Shown here: positions 40,217-45,188 of the stretch, in pieces
Layout of the letters: every line of letters starts with the position of its first letter
Position numbering within the stretch: the first letter of the stretch is position 1
IMG/VR virus record: IMGVR_UViG_3300020578_000146
Coordinates: 1 to 45,188 of that record
DNA length: 45,188 bases
From: a virus
Strand: one strand, 5' to 3'
The notes under the pieces: generated by a model
What the model was told of the DNA's origin: nothing
What the model saw: the letters and a program-made list of their open reading frames with translations, nothing else
The model's database searches: none
Program-made: the position numbers and the translations under genes

Positions 40217-40594
40217 CTAGGTCGTGACGACCGTAACCGTTCCAATTTCTCCAACCGGGGCAAGATCGTTTGGGGTTAATCCTGCATCATCTGCTCTGGC
40301 CCCGCCTACGGGTGCCCAGCCCCATTGTATCTCACGACTACCGGTAGCACCGTCGTTACCCACCTCGAAATAACTCAAATCGGGACGGGGATTTCGCAAT
40401 GCCTGCGGGTCGTCTACCGGGTACAAGCCAAGAGACAACTGAGGTTGATCTGGCTCCCAACACTCGGGACAAACCAGAATATTCACGTTCTTGGTCTTGA
40501 TCACCAAAGACTTTAACTGGCGAAGCTTGAACCGGAATCCACACCGGTCGCACTCCGCGATGGCGTGTTTGCCACTTGCAAACCTGTTTGGCAT
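40217..40594 (-). CDS. Zinc-ribbon phage protein
   Basis: A 125-aa protein. ECDRCGFRFKLRQLKSLVIK and NILVCPECWEPDQPQLSLGL give two CxxC knuckles (about residues 15-18 and 42-45), a zinc ribbon. PVDDPQALRNPRPD follows. I recognise this set from structural regions of aquatic podophages. The last ~16 residues (DLAPVGEIGTVTVVTT) match one unit of the 278-aa repeat protein. It may be a small virion or assembly protein. Confidence 0.8.
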   Translation of the reverse strand: MPNRFASGKHAIAECDRCGFRFKLRQLKSLVIKTKNVNILVCPECWEPDQPQLSLGLYPVDDPQALRNPRPDLSYFEVGNDGATGSREIQWGWAPVGGARADDAGLTPNDLAPVGEIGTVTVVTT

Positions 40595-41319
40595 TAGTAA
40601 CCACCCAAGAAGCTCTCACGTGGGACAAACCGCACTGCCGCCTTCTCTCGATCTTCCCCTGCCGCGAGATCCCACGCCTCGTTATATTCAGCCTTGAGCA
40701 TCGGCATCCGAGCGTCTGCGCCGGGGATCTTCATCGACATCATATAGGCCAAACCCGCCACCATGCAGGGCAAGAAACGGAACGGAATATCTTGTCCATT
40801 CACGCCCGTACCGGGGTCGAACATCCGTACAAGTCTGGTGTAGACCAACGTCCAAGTCGTAGTGTTATCCGGCTTCGGCCATACCGTGTACTGCGGATAG
40901 ACGATTACGTTGTCCGCGCCCGTCGCGCCCGTACGACGATTAATCCAGATCTGAATCGGACGACCCGTCGCATTCTTGTTGGGAATGGAGAGGTAGGTCG
41001 AAGAGGAGATACGTGAGATATTAATGTCTTGCTGGTTTGTACCCGTACCGGTGCGGATCACATGGTCAAGTAAATCTACTGTATCCACCGGAAGGTCATA
41101 CGTGCCTTGGTTGTAAGTCAGAGTATCGGTATCAGTCTGCAACGTCCAGAGGTTAATACCCCGATTCGCCCAGTCCATGAGCAATAGACCAAGACTGCGC
41201 TTGGCAGTGCGAAAGTCGTAACCCGTACGCAACTCAGCACCACACCGCTCGAAAGCCTCTTCGATAATCGTATTTAGGTCGAGGTTAAAGTCCGTCGTTG
41301 CTGTAGTCTTGTCTACCAT
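40594..41319 (-). CDS. Tail tubular protein A/adaptor-like
   Basis: A 241-aa protein. FNLDLNTIIEEAFERCGAEL, then RTAKRSLGLLLMDWANRGIN and LWTLQTDTDTLTYNQGTYDL match structural proteins of aquatic podophages annotated as tail tube or adaptor. A beta-rich middle (STYLSIPNKNATGRPIQIWI) is followed by helices (CMVAGLAYMMSMKIPGAD). It likely forms the ring between adaptor and nozzle. Confidence 0.75.
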   Translation of the reverse strand: MVDKTTATTDFNLDLNTIIEEAFERCGAELRTGYDFRTAKRSLGLLLMDWANRGINLWTLQTDTDTLTYNQGTYDLPVDTVDLLDHVIRTGTGTNQQDINISRISSSTYLSIPNKNATGRPIQIWINRRTGATGADNVIVYPQYTVWPKPDNTTTWTLVYTRLVRMFDPGTGVNGQDIPFRFLPCMVAGLAYMMSMKIPGADARMPMLKAEYNEAWDLAAGEDREKAAVRFVPRESFLGGY

Positions 41320-41565
41320 TTACATTCCCTGCTTACGATGCGGTCTCACTTTTTCTTTAATGCCTTTAGGCTGCGAAACAAATTGTTTGCCTTGAGCTTT
41401 GCCACGGCGCTTTGCAGCCGTTGTGCGAGCATATTCCGCAGGGCTGAGAGCCTTAATCGCAGCTTCCGGTAGATATCTTTCACCCGTTTTGCTAGAGGGT
41501 TTGCCACTTTTGGTTCTCCATTTCTGATCACCCCACGCTTTAAGAGACTGCTGTGGGGCTTTCAT
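41320..41565 (-). CDS. DUF5872-like protein
   Basis: An 81-aa basic protein. SLKAWGDQKWRTKSGKPSSK and GERYLPEAAIKALSPAEYAR follow the DUF5872 pattern as I remember it. It ends with many Lys/Arg residues (KRRGKAQGKQFVSQPKGIKE). Such proteins accompany structural genes in aquatic phages and may be packaged or act in host takeover. The function is unknown. Confidence 0.8.
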   Translation of the reverse strand: MKAPQQSLKAWGDQKWRTKSGKPSSKTGERYLPEAAIKALSPAEYARTTAAKRRGKAQGKQFVSQPKGIKEKVRPHRKQGM

Positions 41566-42038
41566 TTGTACCCGCCGCCCCGTGCTTTATAAGTCTTTGC
41601 CAGTAACTGTGCCTTTCTTGCACTCCACTGGCCTGCCCCAGTGCCTTGAACAGCACGAGCCTTAATAGACTCAAACAAACTCTTCCGCATACCGGGTTTG
41701 GTGTAATTGCCAGATTGATTGACCTTGCTCTTCACCTTGCCGCCTTCGGCATAGCCTTTCTTGGCTTCTTCCTCTCGCATAATCTTTAAAAGTTCGCCGC
41801 CATCCGTGACCCGCATCACTTCACGAGCCTTGGCATCGCTGCCATAACGCTTTATCAAAGCCTTCAAAACCCGTGCATTAAGCCGTGCATAATCCACACG
41901 ATCATCATCTGCTACGCCACCTTCCTTAAAGGTTTTAATCGGCTCTCCAGTGCCCTCAACGGGTTTATTGTCCCCACGGCGTACAGCACGGGGGACTTTG
42001 TTTTTAGCAATCGCACCCATGCCGCGAGATGCCATCAT
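41562..42038 (-). CDS. Basic virion-associated protein
   Basis: A 158-aa, Lys/Arg-rich protein with short Gly patches (FKEGG, YAEGGK). The end (LFESIKARAVQGTGAGQWSA then RKAQLLAKTYKARGGGYK) is a motif I know from small proteins of marine podophages. The start overlaps the previous stop (ATGATG). It is probably a DNA-binding or packaged protein. Confidence 0.72.
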   Translation of the reverse strand: MMASRGMGAIAKNKVPRAVRRGDNKPVEGTGEPIKTFKEGGVADDDRVDYARLNARVLKALIKRYGSDAKAREVMRVTDGGELLKIMREEEAKKGYAEGGKVKSKVNQSGNYTKPGMRKSLFESIKARAVQGTGAGQWSARKAQLLAKTYKARGGGYK

Positions 42039-42496
42039 ACAAACTTGCCTCGGGTTTTACCTTTTTTAGCGATGCCGTCACCACGAACTTTACCGCCTTT
42101 AGCCATGTAGGTCTCCCGTTCTTTCTGTTTTTCCAGTTTGAACGTGCCTAACTTTCGCCCCATGTTCTTATATGGCGGATTAGCCATAAATTCCCTTGTA
42201 GCGTCATCAAGCATCTTTTTTCGTTCTTCTTTAGTCTGAGAGTCGTAAAGTTTTCCTTTCCACTCAAAGATTTCTTTGCCTTCCTGCCTAGCCTGCGTAA
42301 AAGCCTGCTTAAAAGTCTTATTAGGCGCTTCAAACCTAGGCGGGGCTTCTTCATACCCCGTAGGCCCGCCGTCCGCAAACTTCTTCACTCGCGGCTTGGG
42401 AGGCTTAGGCATACGCGGCATACGGATCGAAGACGCCCCAAACCGGGGCATCTTTCTTTTAAACATCCCTGCGGTGTACTTAGGGATGCGATCCAT
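42035..42496 (-). CDS. Basic protein with DGIAKKGKTRGK tail
   Basis: A 153-aa Lys/Arg/Pro-rich protein. Its middle (GYEEAPPRFEAPNKTFKQAF, then WKGKLYDSQ) and C terminus (GDGIAKKGKTRGKFV) are shared in order with the 216-aa protein coded next, so the two are paralogues. It is probably a packaged or DNA-associated protein. There is no known family. Confidence 0.72.
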   Translation of the reverse strand: MDRIPKYTAGMFKRKMPRFGASSIRMPRMPKPPKPRVKKFADGGPTGYEEAPPRFEAPNKTFKQAFTQARQEGKEIFEWKGKLYDSQTKEERKKMLDDATREFMANPPYKNMGRKLGTFKLEKQKERETYMAKGGKVRGDGIAKKGKTRGKFV

Positions 42497-42498
42497 AA

Positions 42499-43149
42499 TT
42501 AGACGATCCGACCTCGGGTCTTACCTTTCTTGGCGATACCGTCAGCACGACGCGAAGCAGAAGAGTGAGCCGAGCCACCGCCCGCATACTTCTTTACGCG
42601 ACCGCCGCCGCTCATACCAGCCTCGCGCAACCTGCGACGAGCTTCTTCCGTGCCTACGCCCGCGCCTTTCATTACCCGCTCAACTTTACGCTGACCGAAC
42701 AAATCACCGCCAGTTAAACGCTTAAAAGGCGAAAGCAAACGATCCTTGTAACTAGAAGTTGGGTCATCGTAACGCCCTGTACCAACTTTCGCAGAACCCG
42801 GCTTGCTGCCACGACCGCCAGAACGCGGAGTTGACGGTTTGTACTCTACTTCTTCCTTAAATTTATAAGGAAGTTTAATGTCATCCGGTTCTTTTTTGGA
42901 ATTTGAACTAACAGAAGGAGACGGTTTGTAGGGGGCTTCGGATTTTTTAGAGCCTGCTACTTCAGTCGTGTACTTTTTACCCTGCCAAGTAAAGGTAGCA
43001 TCACCAGTCTTACGCGCTTCACGAAAAGCCTCCGAAAAAGACTTCTTCTTTGGCGCTTCAAAATCTGGCGGAGACTCTTCGTATCCGGCCTTGTTGCCCA
43101 TTTCGTCGGTACTACCACCGAGCCTGAATTTCCGCATTTTGCGTTTCAT
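42499..43149 (-). CDS. Basic protein, paralogue of the 153-aa protein
   Basis: About 216 aa from the ATG at 43149 (TAATG overlap); a GTG two codons upstream is less likely. GYEESPPDFEAPKKKSFSEA and FREARKTGDATFTWQGKKYT match the neighbour's middle. ADGIAKKGKTRGRIV at the end matches its tail. Between them is a Ser/Pro/Lys-rich insert (~70-150). A gene duplication followed by divergence is likely. Confidence 0.72.
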   Translation of the reverse strand: MKRKMRKFRLGGSTDEMGNKAGYEESPPDFEAPKKKSFSEAFREARKTGDATFTWQGKKYTTEVAGSKKSEAPYKPSPSVSSNSKKEPDDIKLPYKFKEEVEYKPSTPRSGGRGSKPGSAKVGTGRYDDPTSSYKDRLLSPFKRLTGGDLFGQRKVERVMKGAGVGTEEARRRLREAGMSGGGRVKKYAGGGSAHSSASRRADGIAKKGKTRGRIV

Positions 43150-43370
43150 TAGCACATCCCGCCCATACGCATCTTGATCTGCTTGCCTTTGGTCTTGCCC
43201 TTGCTGGCAACGCCATCAGCCGCCTTGCGGTAGGAACCGCCGGTTTTGCCGCCCTTAGAATAGGTCATGCCACCCATATTCATTTTCTTGGTCATGCCAC
43301 CATCAGAATAGGACATGCCGCCCATATTCATTTTCTTGGTCATTTTCATCATTTTAGGTTTCATTCTCAT
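43149..43370 (-). CDS. Met/Gly/Lys repeat peptide with KGKTKGK tail
   Basis: A 73-aa protein with two copies of MTKKMNMGGM(S/T)YS and then GGKTGGSYRKAADGVASKGK, TKGKQIKMRMGGMC. The ADGVASKGKTKGK part is the same tail motif as in the two larger paralogues, so it belongs to that small family. It is very rich in Met (about one in five residues). The function is unknown. Confidence 0.7.
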   Translation of the reverse strand: MRMKPKMMKMTKKMNMGGMSYSDGGMTKKMNMGGMTYSKGGKTGGSYRKAADGVASKGKTKGKQIKMRMGGMC

Positions 43371-43516
43371 TTCGATTTACTCCTAAATTTACGGCCCTTA
43401 TCGGCCTTCATGAATTCTTTCCCCACTTTCGAGGAAATACCTAATCGCTTGGCTGCTTTCGGATTATTAGCGACCAAGGCCATTAATCGATGTTGTTTAG
43501 CGGATTTACTAGGCAC
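43367..43516 (-). CDS. Small basic protein (PSKSAKQHRLM type)
   Basis: About 49 aa from the GTG at 43516, inside the end of the holin gene. The longer frame (43603) has no phage-like sequence upstream of this point. (V)PSKSAKQHRLMALVANNPKA and then GKEFMKADKGRKF is a frequent phage motif. It is probably a small DNA- or virion-associated protein. Confidence 0.7.
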   Translation of the reverse strand: MPSKSAKQHRLMALVANNPKAAKRLGISSKVGKEFMKADKGRKFRSKSK

Positions 43517-43712
43517 GGTTTTTCCACTTCTTAATCCAGCCTTGCACGGTTTTGGTTTCGTAAATACGAATCCCCGTCCACAAGATAGTAAATATCGCTG
43601 CAACTGAAGGAAGCATTTCGACTAGAGTCCCTATTACCGTGAAGACAGATAATGCGTCACCCACGTTTTTCAGGGTTTCAACATTTTCATTTTTCATTTT
43701 TAACAATTCCAT
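43509..43712 (-). CDS. Class II holin-like membrane protein
   Basis: A 67-aa protein with two hydrophobic stretches (ALSVFTVIGTLVEMLPSVA and AIFTILWTGIRIY) and a basic end (QGWIKKWKNRA). This is the size and layout of T7-type class II holins. SVAAIFTILWTGIRIYETKT is the part that resembles them. The start could be the ATG at 43712 or at 43697. The gene lies far from the endolysin, which is next to a second holin-like gene. Confidence 0.7.
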   Translation of the reverse strand: MELLKMKNENVETLKNVGDALSVFTVIGTLVEMLPSVAAIFTILWTGIRIYETKTVQGWIKKWKNRA

Positions 43713-43954
43713 GCGCGAAGCGACTTGTTGATACGGGAGTTGGGGTCGTTGGCGGTCTTGGCACTCGTAAGCTTTTTCTTCATCCCCGACATTCGCGCAC
43801 AGAATGATTTCTTACGAGGCCCGCCTTGCGGCTGTGGTGCTTTCAGCCCCGGCTTACCGGGATTGGCACGGTTATAGGAAGCCCTGCCTTTGGCATTTAA
43901 GCCGCCAGCAGGATTTTTGCCTTCTTTCCGCTGCCATGCGGGGGTTTTAGCCAT
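43700..43954 (-). CDS. DUF6321-like basic protein
   Basis: An 84-aa protein. AWQRKEGKNPAGGLNAKGRA, then SYNRANPGKPGLKAPQPQGG and KSFCARMSGMKKKLTSAKTA and NDPNSRINKSLRAWNC are strongly conserved in aquatic phages, as I recall under DUF6321. It is basic and likely DNA- or virion-associated. It is separated from capsid genes by two short genes. Confidence 0.78.
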   Translation of the reverse strand: MAKTPAWQRKEGKNPAGGLNAKGRASYNRANPGKPGLKAPQPQGGPRKKSFCARMSGMKKKLTSAKTANDPNSRINKSLRAWNC

Positions 43955-44246
43955 ATATCACCATTAACGAAGTAACAGTGGTAAGCGTGGCGTGTATATC
44001 CGTTTGAAATAGCAACCCCTCTCCCGGCATAAGAACATAGTTCTCGCTGGTGGACGAAGCCATCGTATTGACCGTAATTTTTACAGAGCCAGAAGCACCG
44101 CCGTCTCTTAGAACGACACTCCCTGCACCACCAGCCGGAACGATATAAATAGCCTTTACGCGGTTCCGACCTAGATTATTACTGGCCTGATCCTGCATCT
44201 GCCCTGTCGTCGTTCGGACGGCACTGGCTAAGACATCTGTTTGCAT
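43947..44246 (-). CDS. Small beta-rich structural protein
   Basis: A 99-aa protein, beta-rich (VKAIYIVPAGGAGSVVLRDG, VKITVNTMASSTSENYVLMP, then GEGLLFQTDIHATLTTVTSL). It looks like a small decoration or tail-tip protein. A very good RBS (AGGAGGG) precedes the ATG. Confidence 0.72.
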   Translation of the reverse strand: MQTDVLASAVRTTTGQMQDQASNNLGRNRVKAIYIVPAGGAGSVVLRDGGASGSVKITVNTMASSTSENYVLMPGEGLLFQTDIHATLTTVTSLMVIYG

Positions 44247-44274
44247 TGTCGTACCCTCCTAGGGTTAGGGGGTA

Positions 44275-44466
44275 TTAGCTAGCAGAAATAGCAGCCAGAG
44301 TGTCTACACGCAGCCAGTTGGTACCGTTGTAAAACGCAAGAACCGGGCTACCCGCAGCGCCATTTGAGAAATAGGCGACAGAACCGGCTGACACATTGGA
44401 CGTAGGAGCCGTAGCAACCGTGAAAACGCCCAGATTGACTGGACCGCTGAACGTAGTTTGAGCCAT
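44275..44466 (-). CDS. Small capsid/fibre decoration-like protein
   Basis: A 63-aa protein: AQTTFSGPVNLGVFTVATAP, then AGSVAYFSNGAAGSPVLAFY and NGTNWLRVDTLAAIS. The VLAFYNGTNWLRVD segment is common in phage head-fibre or decoration proteins. The RBS GAGGT precedes it. It is the first complete gene after the capsid terminator. Confidence 0.75.
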   Translation of the reverse strand: MAQTTFSGPVNLGVFTVATAPTSNVSAGSVAYFSNGAAGSPVLAFYNGTNWLRVDTLAAISAS

Positions 44467-44491
44467 TTTAATTACCTCACATGCGAGTTGT

Positions 44492-44542
44492 GCTTACCAG
44501 TCTGCATGTCGTCAGTCGGGCCTGTCTGGTAAGCAATTTTTT
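44492..44542. other. Inverted repeat between capsid and decoration genes
   Basis: GCTTACCAG (44492-44500) and CTGGTAAGC (44526-44534) pair perfectly over 9 bp with a 25-nt loop; TTTTTT follows on the + strand (44537-44542). On the + strand it resembles a terminator, although no + gene is near. On the - strand it would be a structured leader for the decoration gene or a processing site. Confidence 0.5.
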
Positions 44543-44564
44543 CCCGATGATCTTGTATAACATC

Positions 44565-44605
44565 AAAAAAGAGGGGCCACAAGCCTCTAGGTAACTTGTG
44601 GCCCC
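44565..44605 (-). terminator. Strong intrinsic terminator after the capsid gene
   Basis: On the - strand, GGGGCCACAAG pairs with CTTGTGGCCCC (arms 44595-44605 and 44573-44583) around an 11-nt loop, followed by TC and TTTTTT (44565-44570). The 11-bp perfect stem lies 30 bp after the capsid stop. Termination here would give the capsid its own high-level transcript. Confidence 0.92.
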
Positions 44606-44634
44606 CCAATTCCAGCTAGCTCACCAAAGAACTA

Positions 44635-45188
44635 TCAGGACGAACCCGGCGAACCGAACATGCCGAGCGGATCCGACCAGCCGAAGCTATAACGCTCGCG
44701 GCTCTTGTACCGGACGTTGCCGGTGTCGAAATCGCCGTCCATGCTGTTTTGCAGCGGGGTACGAACGAAGTGCTTCATGCCGTTCGGAACGTCCGTGGTC
44801 AGGAACCACGCATTCGTGTCGGTCAAGAAGTGGTTCACCGTGTAACCGCCCGGAATCGACCCCATCGCCTTGAGAGCGTTGATGTCGTTATCAGCAGTCG
44901 AAACACGGAGTTCCGTGTCGAGGAGACGCTTGGCAGTGAACATCAATGCCGGGGGCACGATGAGCTTGCCGGGCTTCGCCGCGATGAGGAGACTACGTTC
45001 GTCAACCCAACCAGCAATCTGAATCACCGCTGCCTCAAGCGAAGTTTCGTTGAGGTCAGAAGCCGTCAAACGGTTGCTGTTGACACCGCCCGAGACCAGC
45101 GGATGCGAAGCCGAGAACAGGGCCACACCGTCACCACCGGGGTAGGACGCTGAAAAGCCGTTGTTCAGGACCGAAGCCGCTTTGACCT
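44635..45188 (-). CDS. Major capsid protein, C-terminal part (cut by window edge)
   Basis: The reading frame continues to the edge, so the true start lies to the right of the window; about 183 residues are visible. SASYPGGDGVALFSASHPLV then NETSLEAAVIQIAGWVDERS, KLIVPPALMFTAKRLLDTEL, NAWFLTTDVPNGMKHFVRTP and DPLGMFGSPGSS follow the C-terminal layout of phage major capsid proteins of the Mu gpT/HK97-like type. The gene is followed by a strong terminator, as expected for an abundant protein. Reading from the GTG at 45126 gives only a truncated protein and should not be used. Confidence 0.88.
   Translation of the reverse strand, partial: VKAASVLNNGFSASYPGGDGVALFSASHPLVSGGVNSNRLTASDLNETSLEAAVIQIAGWVDERSLLIAAKPGKLIVPPALMFTAKRLLDTELRVSTADNDINALKAMGSIPGGYTVNHFLTDTNAWFLTTDVPNGMKHFVRTPLQNSMDGDFDTGNVRYKSRERYSFGWSDPLGMFGSPGSS

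Overview
The window is almost certainly one piece of a tailed double-stranded DNA phage (Caudoviricetes), most likely a podovirus of an aquatic bacterium. The evidence is dense packing (many ATGA, GTGA or TAATG overlaps), a family A DNA polymerase with a primase-helicase, an adaptor protein and tail-tube/nozzle-like proteins, a giant internal virion protein, and a set of small basic virion-associated proteins (DUF5872-like and DUF6321-like) that I associate with marine and freshwater podophages. No integrase, phage RNA polymerase, terminase, portal or tRNA gene is visible. Terminase, portal and the 5' part of the capsid gene would be expected just past the right edge. The host cannot be named from the sequence.

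Two convergent gene blocks meet near 19,057. The left block (20-19,056, + strand) holds the early and replication genes. From left to right it carries a DUF3310 protein and a possible RAMP-fold protein. Next is a striking 667-bp array of NNGGY pentamers broken by four identical hairpins. A module of modifying enzymes follows (1,990-8,242): a SAM methyltransferase, a TPR/GT9-like/GT8-like fusion, a second glycosyltransferase, two 2OG-Fe(II) oxygenases, a sulfotransferase and an unknown protein. Small proteins come next, then the replication genes: DNA polymerase, PD-(D/E)XK nuclease, an HNH-like small protein, a structured RNA with a terminator, an SNF2-type helicase, a Zn-binding candidate SSB, an HTH protein, a strong terminator and the primase-helicase.

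The right block (19,059-45,188, - strand) is the virion and lysis region, read right to left. It starts with the partial major capsid protein and its strong terminator. Then come small decoration-like and basic proteins, a class II holin, tail adaptors, repeat-rich and glycine-rich tail or fibre proteins, a 3-TM holin with an endolysin, a large nozzle-like protein and a C1q/TNF-like jelly-roll candidate. It ends with a 1338-aa Cys-repeat protein, two further virion proteins and a 1935-aa putative ejected protein with a metalloprotease motif.

The most unusual elements are the NNGGY pentamer/hairpin array (1,076-1,742), the structured RNA before the helicase (12,335-12,473), the glycosyl/sulfo/hydroxylase module, and the 26-unit Cys repeat in the 1338-aa protein. 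All functional statements rest on reading motifs by eye. No database search was run.
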